Source of the DNA: Seminavis robusta
Taxonomy: Eukaryota > Bacillariophyta > Bacillariophyceae > Naviculales > Naviculaceae
DNA length: 64,000 bases
Assembly (NCBI GenBank): GCA_903772945.1
Contig: CAICTM010000245.1
Location: forward strand, 1-64,000
Direction of reading: 5' to 3'
In this document: one piece after another, positions 37,075-47,288 of the stretch
How positions within the stretch are numbered: the stretch's first letter is position 1
How the letters are laid out: each line of letters begins with the position of its first letter
Notes under the pieces: model-generated
What the model saw: the letters and a program-made list of their open reading frames with translations, nothing else
Told to the model about the DNA's origin: nothing
Database searches by the model: none
Program-made: the position numbers and the translations under genes

Positions 37075-38340
37075 ATGGGTCGAAAACTCCGTGGCGCGGC
37101 TCTCCGAGCCCACAAACGAGGCAAAGCTAATGCCGAAGAAATGGTGGACCAAACGGCTGATCGTGTGGAAACGCAACAGGTTACTACCAAGACCAATGAA
37201 GAACTCTTTGTCATTGACACTACAGGAAGCAAGAACAATAAGGCAAACATGCCCAGAAAAGTCAAACAGGAAATTCAAAAGGAAAAAGTTCAGAAACAGA
37301 AAATGCCCAAATTGGAGCAAGAACGCGTCAATGAATTGGTTGAGAAACATGATTCGGCCAAATTGCAGCAAATGGTCAAGGAAGGAAAAGCCAAACTCCG
37401 AGGAGATCGCCATGCTATCAAGCAAAAACAGCACAAGAAAAATTTCGATTTGTGGGCCAATGAAGACGACAATACAAAGAAAAGGATTAAATCTTCCAAC
37501 GCTCAAGCCGACAAGGTGCTTCAGTATGCCGGCATCAAGACGGGCATTCACGTGGCCAAAGTCGTAGAGCGAGTCTCCAAAAAGGACATGACGGCTGTTG
37601 CAGTCGATGTAGCTCACGCGGGACAATCCTATCGACCCGATCCAAAAGCCTATCAAGCCGTTGTGCAAGATGCTGTCTCGTTGGAATTAAGACGTCAAGA
37701 AGCCGAAGAAGAACTCAAAGCTCCTCTCACGAAAGGCATGTCGCCAGAAACACGAGCTCTGTTGCTTGGAGACTCGGATTCGAGTGATGATGATGATGAA
37801 GAAGACGAAAATGACAATACGCAAGACGACAATACCAATAGGCTCATGCCCAAACGACAGAACAAATTGACACGAGCGGAACGCAACAAACAGAAACGAT
37901 TGCGACAAGAAAAAGCCTCGCAAGAAGCGGAACGAAAACGCAAAAAGTTACTCAACAGTGTCGCCGAAATTCCACGGTTCAAGAAGGAACTAAAAAAACA
38001 TGTCAGGGAACATCAAGACAAGAAGGAAAAGATCAAGGCGGACAAAGAGGCAGCCAAACCAACTTTGGGCAAAGATGTCCTGCAACGAAATTCGCAAAAG
38101 GATCCCATTCGTGTCCCGACTTTGCCAGTGGCACTGGAAGAAGAACATAAGGAAGCGTCCTTGCGAACCATCAAACCCAAGGGATCCATGCTCACGGATC
38201 GAATGGTCAGTTTGGCAGACAGAAACCTCACGGCCAAGAGGAAACGACCCGAAGACAGGAAACGAGGCAGAGGAGGGAAGAAAAGAAAAATCAAGTACAA
38301 AGAAGCCGCCATGGCCATGGACTTTTCCAGGATGGGGTAG
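37075..38340 (+). CDS. NOP53: NOP53 (GLTSCR2), 60S ribosome biogenesis factor
   Basis: A single exon of 421 residues starting MGRKLRGAALRAHKRG at the ATG at 37075. Family marks include DELWAxD-like FDLWANED (about 124-131), the long Lys/Glu-rich helices, PSYNP-like AGQSYRPDPKAYQAVVQDAV (about 182-201), and the C-terminal LTDRMVSLADRNLTAKRKRP. NOP53 recruits the exosome helicase Mtr4 to the pre-60S particle for ITS2 processing in yeast. An acidic patch (DSDSSDDDDEEDEND) lies at about 233-247. The length is close to the usual 450-480. The 3' end is only about 100 bp from the convergent cyclin gene. Confidence 0.85.
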   Translation: MGRKLRGAALRAHKRGKANAEEMVDQTADRVETQQVTTKTNEELFVIDTTGSKNNKANMPRKVKQEIQKEKVQKQKMPKLEQERVNELVEKHDSAKLQQMVKEGKAKLRGDRHAIKQKQHKKNFDLWANEDDNTKKRIKSSNAQADKVLQYAGIKTGIHVAKVVERVSKKDMTAVAVDVAHAGQSYRPDPKAYQAVVQDAVSLELRRQEAEEELKAPLTKGMSPETRALLLGDSDSSDDDDEEDENDNTQDDNTNRLMPKRQNKLTRAERNKQKRLRQEKASQEAERKRKKLLNSVAEIPRFKKELKKHVREHQDKKEKIKADKEAAKPTLGKDVLQRNSQKDPIRVPTLPVALEEEHKEASLRTIKPKGSMLTDRMVSLADRNLTAKRKRPEDRKRGRGGKKRKIKYKEAAMAMDFSRMG

Positions 38341-38439
38341 GAAGGAGAAGCGAAATGATAAGAAGACAAACAATGCACAGTTAATGATAATCAGAAATCT
38401 ACTAGTATACGTGGTTTACAATCATCCCCATGTTTTAAA

Positions 38440-39723
38440 CTATGAATGTGCTCGCTTTCTGGTGGATTGTTGTTGCAGTCGTTGCGTTGCCATGGTCAAA
38501 TCTTTCTTGGTCCTCGCAAAGCCTCTATTGGAAACGTCGACGAGATGCCACCATGGATCGGTCGAATGTGCCTGGAAGGTATTCGTGCTGCTTCTGCTTG
38601 ATGCATCCAACTGTTTGTCAGTGGTTCCACCGGTTGTAGCACATGTACTTGCGCTTGTAGCCATCCCGTCGTTGCTAGTGTTGTCGGTGTTTGAAGTTGT
38701 GGTGCAAGACAATGACTCATACACTTCCTCAGCGGCAAGGGCAATTGCGGCACATGCCAGCTCCATGGTCCCATGTCGCAATGCGGGAGCATAAAAGAGA
38801 GCGTCGTTCAGTCGTCTCCACGCCACGGTGGTAACTTGCCTTTTGACGTTCTCTTGTTCTTCTTTTGGTGCGATGGTGCCTTGTACGGGTATTGGCAACG
38901 CCTGTGATTGTATGGTTGGTTCTGCCAACAGTACAGATACTGCTCGGTGAGGTTTGCATACCGAAACATCAAAGCCCAGCCACCGTAGAACAATCTGCTC
39001 TGACTGGACTATGGTTGCTTTGGTTTTCCAATACTTGTCATCCAAGGGTGGAGGATCTTTCATGACTGCAAGGACAAGTGTATCGGGGAATCTATTCGAG
39101 TTTGTTGGCTCTTGTTTTATGATTGATGTAGATAAGGGATTATCAGAATCGAAACAGCTCTCATTGGCTGCACTGCTGGACGCTTGTGGTATCTTTGCTG
39201 AAATCTTGCATATCTCTTCTTCAGGGGGATTTTCCGCTTCTGCTGAACATTTCGTTGGTTGGTTAGGGTCATTCAAGAACATGTGCGTAGCACTGATGAT
39301 ATCCCTGAGCCTTCTGGGGTCTTCTTCCACCTTGCAGGCAAGGAAGAGACAAGCTGCTGCTCTTGTTGCCAAGTTTTCATTTTCATCCGAATCTTTTTCA
39401 TCGTTCTTTTGCTTGCTGGTGTTGGATACTGCTGAATAATATCTGTGAAACAAAACGATGGATGTGAATCTTGTTTCTACATCCAACCTCAAGGTATGCG
39501 ATGCCACAAGCAGTCGGCAGATCATTGGACGAATGGCTTCATCGTGGCCAAGAAGCGTTTGTGTTAGCAAAGGTGGTCTCAATTGTAGGTCCTCATCCAT
39601 CCTCCCCAGGGACACCGCTTCATCTCTATTGCTGATACTTGCAGTCGCTGCAATGGCCAAGGAGGACATCGGGTCGTTGGATGCCTGCACTGGTACCGGT
39701 ACCAATGCACCCTTTGGCTTCAT
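38440..39723 (-). CDS. Cyclin (transcriptional cyclin L/K/Q-like)
   Basis: A single exon of 427 residues from the ATG at 39723. The N-terminal cyclin fold shows LRLDVETRFTSIVLFHRYYS and AACLFLACKVEEDPRRLRDI, the latter the classic helix 3-4 signature with the Lys and Glu that contact the CDK. After an acidic insert of about 60 residues, KATIVQSEQIVLRWLGFDV marks the end of the first box and PHRAVSVLL the linker to the second. This second box is diverged but includes AWRRLNDALF and MELACAAIALAAEEV. Such cyclins partner CDKs acting in transcription or splicing (CDK9/10/11 groups). The exact class cannot be fixed by eye. Confidence 0.78.
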   Translation of the reverse strand: MKPKGALVPVPVQASNDPMSSLAIAATASISNRDEAVSLGRMDEDLQLRPPLLTQTLLGHDEAIRPMICRLLVASHTLRLDVETRFTSIVLFHRYYSAVSNTSKQKNDEKDSDENENLATRAAACLFLACKVEEDPRRLRDIISATHMFLNDPNQPTKCSAEAENPPEEEICKISAKIPQASSSAANESCFDSDNPLSTSIIKQEPTNSNRFPDTLVLAVMKDPPPLDDKYWKTKATIVQSEQIVLRWLGFDVSVCKPHRAVSVLLAEPTIQSQALPIPVQGTIAPKEEQENVKRQVTTVAWRRLNDALFYAPALRHGTMELACAAIALAAEEVYESLSCTTTSNTDNTSNDGMATSASTCATTGGTTDKQLDASSRSSTNTFQAHSTDPWWHLVDVSNRGFARTKKDLTMATQRLQQQSTRKRAHS

Positions 39724-40240
39724 GCTACCAGTACGATACTGTAACTAACGAGGTACCGTACCTGTGGTCTGTGGCAGCTAAAGAGAGCTTCGACAGTGGG
39801 AAGTGGGCGCTAGGGCGAAGTGGGTGCAGGAAAAAAAGAAAAAATGAAAGTAGTCTTTGAGCTACATTTAAGGAAAGGGTTAAATAAAAATGCATTCTGA
39901 ACCCTACCGTAGATTTTCTGCTCGTGAAATGGAGCGTCGGCAGCTGTGCGCTTTCGCTGGACCGCCCCCGACGATCGATGTGCGCTGCAGCCAGTGCACA
40001 GTTTCCGCGTCGCAGCACACAGACTTTGTTGTATGAAATCTTTGTGCAACGTTGTTGTTGTGAGTGCAGGATAGCTACTGGATATACCTGTTCCGTTGTC
40101 TAGCCAGCTACGGTAGCCAGCTTGCTAGGCAGAGAGAAAGTGTCAAAGGGAGGAAGCTTTCTTGTTCTTGCCTTTTTGGCAATAAAACTCATTAATATAT
40201 ACATTTCTCTTCCCAGATCTTCCTGTCCTGACTCCTGACC
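39724..40240. promoter_or_regulatory. Shared upstream region of cyclin and Arg/Ser-rich gene
   Basis: A 517-bp divergent gap. A TAATATATA string lies about 45 bp before the plus-strand ATG. A GGTACCGGTACC word at about 39690-39703 falls just inside the cyclin N-terminus. Confidence 0.35.
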
Positions 40241-41809
40241 ATGCCTAAGGAAGATGACGAAGCGGCTGCGGCCCGTAGGAGAGCCCGTCGTGATCGGACC
40301 AAGAGTCCTGCCCCAGAACAAGATGACGACAGTGAAGAAGTAACAGCAACAAGACGCAAGAGTTATGCCAATATTTCGGCATCGAAACTCATGGAAAGTC
40401 TCCAGGCCACCAGTGAGGCTCCCATTACACGACTACGACGAGGCCAGTCCACAGACGGAACACAAGAAAAACAAAAACCCAGTGGACGGCGTACTCCCGG
40501 CAGGACCATGTCGGCTCAGGCATCGCGGGCAAATCCTCGTCGAATGCGGAGTGGAGATGCCGACATGCTGTCTCAATCCATGATGGAAAATACCCACGGT
40601 GATATGGATGGCTCCAACATGTCTGCATCTGCTTCCAGAAGGAGAGGGCCACCACAGAGAACCCGATCCGCGGATAACTGCCTTCCCAGAGGAGTCACTC
40701 AACGAACGCCTCGTGCCCGTCGAAGGCCGGAACGACAAGATTCTGTCGAAGCCGACGAAGACGGAATGATGTCTTCTTCTCGCCGTAGACCTCCTGGCCG
40801 AACTAAATCTGTCGATGCCATGCCACCCCGTGGTGCGGGGGCTCGGGCTGCTCGCTCAGGACGTCGAAGGCCCAATTTGGATGATGACGATGATGATGTC
40901 ATTATCTCGGATTCAAGTGAAGAAGAAGAGGAGGAGGATTTGGAGGGTAATAGACACAGCAATCACCTTGATCGATCCAGTGCGTCAACTGGAGTTTCCA
41001 GCCGCAGAGGAATCCCCCGGAGAACTAGATCGACCGATTCTGGTGGAGTCCCAACCACTAGGGGACAACGTACAGCGAGAACCGCCCGTCGGAGACCCAG
41101 CGCGGAACGGAGCGATGCTTCCCCCAAAAGGTCGGGAGGACCGGGTTTTCAGAGAAGCCTCACTGCAGCTCCTGGATCGGCATCTGGTTCTGGTCCAGGA
41201 CTTCATAGAAGCAACACAGCGACCAATCCTAGAAGTAGGAATCGTGGAGGCAGAAATACAGCAGCGGAACTAGCTCAAGTTTCAGTTTCGAACAGAGAAA
41301 GAAGTCCCGATCCCTCTATCGTTTCTTTCGAAGGAAACGACATGGAGAGTGCAAAGGAAAGCTTAAAACAACTTGGATCCAAGCACTCCGTAAGCCCGAT
41401 CAAATCGAGGCAGGAACGACGTCACTTGCGAGAGGCTAAGGAGCGTGAGGCATTAGAGCGACGAATACCTCAAAAGGCACCTTTGGACGACGAAGAACCA
41501 GAACCATTGGTGGCAGAAAAGAAGGAAGAGCCGTGGATGCGACGATTAAAGAAGAGTGGTGGTGCCTCAAAATCGGCAGAGGATTCTTTCAGTTTCGATG
41601 AAGCCGTTCGTCAAAAGGCTGATGTATTCAACAGTAGTCAAGACAAGGGTTTCTTTCCTACGGACCCAACATTTGGGGTTTTTGCTGCAGGAGAGCCCCT
41701 TACCGATATGAATTCCAGCTTTGAGAACGGAGATGGGAGTGAAGACGCAATGGTTTCAATTATGGAAACAAAGCAGAAAAACAAGCTAGATTTCTCGTCC
41801 ATCTCGTGA
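40241..41809 (+). CDS. Arg/Ser-rich repeat protein, unknown
   Basis: A single exon of 522 residues from the ATG at 40241. No known domain was recognised. A repeated word of the form RR-P-RT(K/R)S-D occurs about five times (near residues 10, 81, 133, 181 and 255), for example RRRGPPQRTRSADN, RRRPPGRTKSVDA and RRGIPRRTRSTDS, several followed by a PRG and an R-rich stretch. An acidic run (DDDDDDV and EEEEEEDLEG) separates the third and fifth. The C-terminal part (about 370-522) is less repetitive, with SVSPIKSRQERRHLREAKER and a final DAMVSIMETKQKNKLDFSSI, likely helical. The repeats look like basophilic kinase sites; this is inference. The composition resembles the gene at 20702-23380, without clear homology. 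Confidence 0.7.
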   Translation: MPKEDDEAAAARRRARRDRTKSPAPEQDDDSEEVTATRRKSYANISASKLMESLQATSEAPITRLRRGQSTDGTQEKQKPSGRRTPGRTMSAQASRANPRRMRSGDADMLSQSMMENTHGDMDGSNMSASASRRRGPPQRTRSADNCLPRGVTQRTPRARRRPERQDSVEADEDGMMSSSRRRPPGRTKSVDAMPPRGAGARAARSGRRRPNLDDDDDDVIISDSSEEEEEEDLEGNRHSNHLDRSSASTGVSSRRGIPRRTRSTDSGGVPTTRGQRTARTARRRPSAERSDASPKRSGGPGFQRSLTAAPGSASGSGPGLHRSNTATNPRSRNRGGRNTAAELAQVSVSNRERSPDPSIVSFEGNDMESAKESLKQLGSKHSVSPIKSRQERRHLREAKEREALERRIPQKAPLDDEEPEPLVAEKKEEPWMRRLKKSGGASKSAEDSFSFDEAVRQKADVFNSSQDKGFFPTDPTFGVFAAGEPLTDMNSSFENGDGSEDAMVSIMETKQKNKLDFSSIS

Positions 41810-42111
41810 TCGGATCGAAGCAAATTCCCGTCTTACGATTCGATTGAGGCTAGCACACTAACAATACATGAATACTGAAGTGTGAAAGCGTTGTTTAGAA
41901 AAGGAGCGTTGACCCGTCGCCACTTCGACACACCACTACATGTGCCGGTATAGTTTCGACTAGCCAGGCTCGACTCTAATGGGAAGCTAGTAGTAGCTCG
42001 TAATTCCAGCTAGAAATTCTTTACCTTGTTCATGCTGTGGAGCCAGAACACAAAAACATATCTGTATCATTATTATCGTTTCGTGATTAGCGCACGGGAT
42101 GTGTCGGCTTC
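41810..42111. other. Convergent intergenic gap
   Basis: A 302-bp gap between two 3' ends. Nothing recognisable is present apart from one ctagctag-like word near 41995. Confidence 0.5.
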
Positions 42112-43176
42112 TTAAGTCCTCCTCCTCTTGCCAGCTTTTTGCTCAGCCTCTTTCAAGTCCTCCTCCCACTGCTCTCTCACCAATCTAAACAGCTGCATTG
42201 TAGCCCAAGCATCTTGTATGGAATCGTGGGCTTGACCCTCTTGTTGGATAGCGAGACCAAGGTTTTCTTGCACCAAATCTCTCAACTTGCGTGGTCTCCA
42301 CTTAGATCCACCCAAACGCTGAAAGGGGCGGAACTTTGCCGTGTCACGGATATGACTTTTGGGATGCGTCAAAAGCAAGGCATGCAAATCGTTCTTTAAC
42401 GCATGTCCCACCAGTACCTTGCCCTTTAATAGATTGGCAACCTTTTCTCGGCACTCCTTTTCTTTCATGGCTCCCGATTTGCTCTTGATATCTTTTGCCG
42501 TGACACCACTGACATGAGTTCTAAAATCGGTGACTCGGGTGGGGACTTGGACAAACGTATCCAAGAGAGTATTTCCATCCCAGTCTACAATGGACACCCG
42601 TGCCAAAACGGATCGTTTTCCATCCGTCCCAATTCCCACCATTTCGCAATCCAACGCCAAATAGCGAGATTTGTATTCTTCGGATAATGCTTGTTCGGCA
42701 GTTTGCCGGCTGGAGTCTGCTGCAGCCTTTTGCTTGGCCTTTTCTTCTTCTCGGACCAGATCATTCAAGCGAGGGAACTCTCGCTTGCGCTTTTTGTGTT
42801 TGGGTGGAATATTATTCGCATTGTTGTCATCGGTAGTTGACGTGGGTACATTTCCTTCGACAATGAATTCCAACTTATCAGGATCGTTTCCTTCTGTTTT
42901 GGCATTTCTTCTGGCGTCCTTTCGAAATTTCTTGGCTTCCTTCGAGGATAGATTCTTTGGAACAATCACCAGATTTGGAGGAAGTTGCGGCTTGTCGACT
43001 GGAGCTTGCTTCTCATCAATATCACGCGTGGGAGTTTCTTCTTCCTTGGTTGTCTCTTTTGGATCATTTTTCGATTCACCCTCAGTCCCCTGGTGGGATT
43101 CTTTCAGCCTTTTTCTTCTCTTGCGAAACTCTGCCTTTTGCTTCTTACTGAAGAAAGCCGTCTTTGCCATGGTCAT
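42112..43176 (-). CDS. REX4: REX4-type DEDDh 3'-5' exonuclease
   Basis: A single exon of 354 residues. The first ATG is 43176; a second at 43170 has the better context (accATGg). The N-terminus is basic and nucleolar-like. The exonuclease domain spans about 170-340: Exo I LALDCEMVG (D, E), Exo II HALKNDLHAL (D), and Exo III HDSIQDAWATM (H and D), completing DEDDh. SGVTAKDIKSKSG and KWRPRKLRDL are typical of REX4/XPMC2. In yeast Rex4 acts in pre-rRNA processing at ITS1. The gene is head to head with NUF2 across 292 bp. Confidence 0.9.
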   Translation of the reverse strand: MTMAKTAFFSKKQKAEFRKRRKRLKESHQGTEGESKNDPKETTKEEETPTRDIDEKQAPVDKPQLPPNLVIVPKNLSSKEAKKFRKDARRNAKTEGNDPDKLEFIVEGNVPTSTTDDNNANNIPPKHKKRKREFPRLNDLVREEEKAKQKAAADSSRQTAEQALSEEYKSRYLALDCEMVGIGTDGKRSVLARVSIVDWDGNTLLDTFVQVPTRVTDFRTHVSGVTAKDIKSKSGAMKEKECREKVANLLKGKVLVGHALKNDLHALLLTHPKSHIRDTAKFRPFQRLGGSKWRPRKLRDLVQENLGLAIQQEGQAHDSIQDAWATMQLFRLVREQWEEDLKEAEQKAGKRRRT

Positions 43177-43468
43177 CGTGCCATGAAAGTAAGTGTGGGG
43201 ATATTAGTATTCTCGAGAATCTGATGAAAGTGGTTGTTGCGAATGGGAGGCAATTTTGGGTGGCTCTGGATTTAGTCACGGATTTGTCTCAGTCGCGCAG
43301 CTTAGTCCGTCCGTCCGTCCTTCTCCCAGCTGGGAATCGAGACGAATTTAACCGTTCAAAATTCAAATTCGGATCTGGTTTTCCTGCGCTCACACAATGA
43401 CGAGCCTTGGAAAAAAGCCGCTTCCATACTTCTTCTTCTCTTTGTCGTTTTAGTAATAGACATCAACC
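43177..43468. promoter_or_regulatory. Compact shared upstream region of REX4 and NUF2
   Basis: Only 292 bp separate the two start codons, so the promoters must overlap or be bidirectional. A ccgtccgtccgtcc run lies at about 43306-43319. No defined factor site can be named. Confidence 0.4.
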
Positions 43469-44974
43469 ATGGAGTTCACCAACACCCCGGCTCAATTTGC
43501 TTTCCCTCTTCTAAAATCATCAGAGATCCTGCAATGCTTGTCGGAACTCGAGATTGAATTATCCAAGGCAGAGCTCTCAGAGCCTCAGCGCCACAGAGAC
43601 AAGCTTCGTAAAGTGTTTCTCCTATTGGTAGGCCAACTTTGTCTCATTGCGGATAGGTCCTTCTTTTCTCTCTCTCTCACCCCCCATGATTTCGCTTTAG
43701 CTGGATGTTTGCTGTGGTTTGAATGAAGAGGATTTTCAACCCACTCAAAATGCCCTGGACAAGGCGGCGACCATGACGTACCCTGAATTGCATGAAGTCA
43801 GCGCCGACATTAAGTTCTTTCGAAAGTTGCGCCACTGCATGGAAACCTGTGGCATTTATGATTTCAGCTGGAAAGACATACATGCGCCCAACAGCAAGCG
43901 ACTTCGATACCAACTCAGTGCAATCATCAACATGGCCAAACTGCGAGAGGACCTACTTCCGCTGTATGGAGAATTGGGTGAACCTGTAAGTGAAGAAATG
44001 GATATCTGGTGTTGTTGCCGCTGTACCGTACTGACCTGTATTCTTTATTTTTGCAGAGAAATGAATATCTTTTGAGCCTGGATGAGGTCAACCAGGAGCA
44101 TGATGAGCTCCAGGAGCAACTCAAGCAAGTACACGACAAATACGAGGAAGATTCTCAAACAATAGAACGAACCCAACAGGAAAACGCGGAATTGACCAAA
44201 ACCATTGCAAATCTCAACAAACTACAGTCAGCCAAGCGAGCCGAGGGACAAGATCTCAAAAACGTCGTGGGTGGCCTAAAGGATGAACTAGAAACCGCCA
44301 AGTGGACCATTGAAGAGATGGAAGCCGAGGAGGAAAAATTGCGGTCGGAAGTTGTGTCATCGCCTGATCGTCGCAAGGGGCAGCTCAAATTCGAACGAGA
44401 AACCCTTGACAGAGTCCGTGACGAATGCACCAATCTGGAGGAGAAACTACAAACCACAAGGACCATGTGTCATCATGTTGAAATGGCAGTCAAAGCAATG
44501 GAAACTGAAGTTGCTACGGTAGAGAGCGTCAACAAGGAGGCGGGCAAGTTTTCGGAGGCAGGCAAGCAGCTAGAAGCCGTAAACCAGAAATTGGAGACGC
44601 AACAAGAGCAAGTAACACGGGAGAAGGAAAAGATTGTCTTCTGTGAACGGGATTTGAATCGGGCGGAGGAGCGACTCGCCAATCTGCATAAACAAAACAA
44701 CATGAAAATGGAGGCAGCTCAAGAGTCACTTGACGCGGCCAAATCTCGACTCAACAAGGTAGAGCAAGACCGGCGAGACGGCATGAAACAGGTCCAAAGT
44801 GGAGCGGCGCGGGTCCGAGAGATTGAAACACTGGTCGAAGAGGAGCGCCTTCAAACAGAAAAGGAAATTGAAGGCATGATCTCGGAATACCGCGAGACGG
44901 AAGCACTTGTTCTGGCCCGCCTCGACGAAAGAATGGAACGTATCGGTGCCCACTCTCACAAAGAAGCGTACTAG
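43469..44974 (+). CDS. NUF2: NUF2, kinetochore NDC80 complex subunit
   Basis: Three exons fit in frame: 43469-43627, 43701-43985 and 44057-44974, with a GTAGGC..TAG intron of 73 bp and a GTAAGT..CAG intron of 71 bp, giving 453 residues (human NUF2 has 464). The N-terminal calponin-homology-like head shows FAFPLLKSSEILQCLSELEI, then LDVCCGLNEEDF after the first intron, and the conserved end KRLRYQLSAIINMAKLRED. From about residue 150 the protein is continuous coiled coil. NUF2 pairs with NDC80 to bind spindle microtubules at the kinetochore. Frame restoration by both introns, at the points where the family sequence continues, supports the model. Confidence 0.9.
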
Positions 44975-45186
44975 TAGCTTGAAGGAAGAAATGAGCACAT
45001 TGAGATGAGGTCTGCTTATTCAAGTCGAACACAATGCGTCGATACATCCTTCCTAATTCCATTTGTATTCAAATGCAAGTCAGTAGCTACAGTATAGTCA
45101 CGCACTCCTAGTTACCTAGCCATTACGAGTAGTACCTCTTTGAAGAGTTCATAATAAAGTTGCGTCTTTTGATGATAAATAATAGT

Positions 45187-47288
45187 TTAAATTGTTGAAT
45201 CCTTGGGCACAATCACAGTGGAAAGGACGCCATGGTCACTCGGAAACTCAAGGGTAGGGAAGGCCATATCTTCCACGTATTCCCGCTTTCCAGTGTTGTC
45301 CTTCCACACTTGTTCCACCGCGAAATGGTCCTTGGCAAAGAGAATAAAATCCTTGGGGTTGACGTCACCTTTGGCCCGCTTTTCGTCGCGTTTGCAAGCC
45401 TTGTTCAACTGAGGCTGAAGATACGTACGTGCATTGTAAGTGGTGTAGTTGGAAGCGTCGGGAACGTCACCCCAGCAAGAAGTCAATCCATGGGCACGGT
45501 AGGCGGTTCCAAATTCCAAGACATCTTGTTGCTTTTTGGGTTTCGCATTTTCGTACGTATTGGCATCCATTCCAAAGACTAGCCGATGGCTGACAAGCTC
45601 CTTGTCCGCTCCCATGGCTTTAACAATGGCATCCACAACTGGAATGGTAGCAAGTCCATTGGTATCTCCATGGAAAGATGCTACCACAAAGGGAACGTTG
45701 TGAGCGCTAGTTGCGGTAATGGCGAGGATATCGCCATTGGCGACAGGTACCTTTTCCCCTTCTGGAAATGCACCCTCCACAATAGAAGTGATTTCCTTCT
45801 GACTTCCTCCTGGGAATGTTTCTTTGTTCAAAAAGATGACCGAGTTTTGATCACGAACAGCATCCAGCGCCCCAGGTGCAACAATGTGGAAGGTGTTTCC
45901 CAACCGACCGGCCTTGGCTTGATCGATAAAGGATGAGGAGACTTCCTGCAGCGTGATGATATCCGAGTTGATGTATTGATTTTCCAGGATACCCAGCGTA
46001 TGCGGTACCTTTTGCTTATTGAGGGCATCCACCATGGTCCTTTTTAGATCCATCCATTGTTCGGGCGTGTCCGAAACCGTGTTCATCATGTGCACCAGAA
46101 TTGCATCAAAGATGGCTCCGCACAAGGTTTGTAGTGGGAGCGAGTCTGTTTCTTCTTGTTCCGTGATATCTGGATATTTGGCCTTTTTGATGGGTTGTAG
46201 CATTTTGAATGGCTCCTTTTCTTCCACACCTTCCTTGGTCTTAATGTTGATTTTGTCGTCGAACATGAATCGTTCCCATTCTGCCCACCACTTGTCTAGA
46301 CTGGACAGATCCCCATCGTACATGTTGATGACAGTTGGTCGGAATACTTGTTCGTTGGAACCCTCAATGTTGATGGTGTTGGTAATGCGATCAGGCATGG
46401 ATGCCAATCGCTTGGACCCGAGCAGTTTATCTTTCATGAACTGGGCAATAATCTTTCGGTTTTTAAAGTCGTCTTTGTATTGAAATTGAAATTGATAGTC
46501 GATCACAAGCGTCATTGGATGAGAATTAATACTGAGTAGGAAACAAGGACGAGAATCCCTTCACTTTTAGCAGACTTACCATCCCAGTATCCTCTCATAC
46601 TGGTCCATCCCACTTGCTTGATTCGAGTATCAAGTTGGGTGAACATGTTTTCAGTAAACACAGCCGAAACTGGGACATCACGATCCCCTGGTTCTTCCAA
46701 GAACTGTTCGACTTTGATCATGAGCTCCTCATATTTGGGATTTTCCTTGTAGGTGATCCAATACTCAAATGGATTGTTGTTAATGGCAGCAATGTTCCAG
46801 GTGGCCACAGTCAGTTTTTTCCCTGCAGAAATCATGGCAGACATTCCTTCGCTAGCAGCTCGAGCAACCCTGGAATCTGGCTTGACACCGGCGTTGGAGA
46901 GAAAATGTTGAGCGCCTCCTGAGAAGGAAAAAATGACAAAAAAGTTGGTTGGTGAATGGTAGTCGACAAAATTCTCATCCTGCCCACAGGACCCAGAGCT
47001 CCTATTCGAACGACGACAGCCCGACCTCCACTGAATGTTACGATGAAGATCCAAACCAGACAACGCTCAACCTTCCGTACTGTACTAACCCGAATTGTAG
47101 AGGAAGGCGGTGTAAACAACAGTTACAAGCAGAATCGCAGCAATCTTGTTGCGATACGACGCTAGCGATCTGCTGGGAACCACAATACTGCCGGCTGCTC
47201 CTCCACGTTGATAAGCGACAAAGTTTCGACGACCGTAGGCCATTGCGGAGACAGAGGACAAGCTTTGGTTGTTGTCTTCTGAACTCAT
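45187..47288 (-). CDS. Membrane-anchored endonuclease/exonuclease/phosphatase family protein
   Basis: Exon 1 is 47288-47090 and exon 2 46918-46580, joined in frame by a GTTAGT..CAG intron. The last exon ends at 45187. The obvious second intron (GTAAGT at 46579 to CAG ending 46532) leaves the frame one base short, so that junction is unresolved. The N-terminus has a membrane segment (about 47-64, KIAAILLVTVVYTAFLYN). EEP-fold motifs follow: VATWNIAA, ITLQEVSSSF, SFHGDTNG, FGMDANTYE and the final FPSDHGVLS. These hold the usual metal and catalytic Asn, Glu, His, Asp and Asp-His. The long insert between the first two motifs is unusual. Substrate (nucleic acid, inositol phosphate or lipid) is unknown. 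Confidence 0.75.

Noticed and set aside
36738-37130. 130-codon frame overlapping the NOP53 start
   Set aside because: It overlaps the NOP53 N-terminus in another frame, and NOP53 is clearly the coding one.
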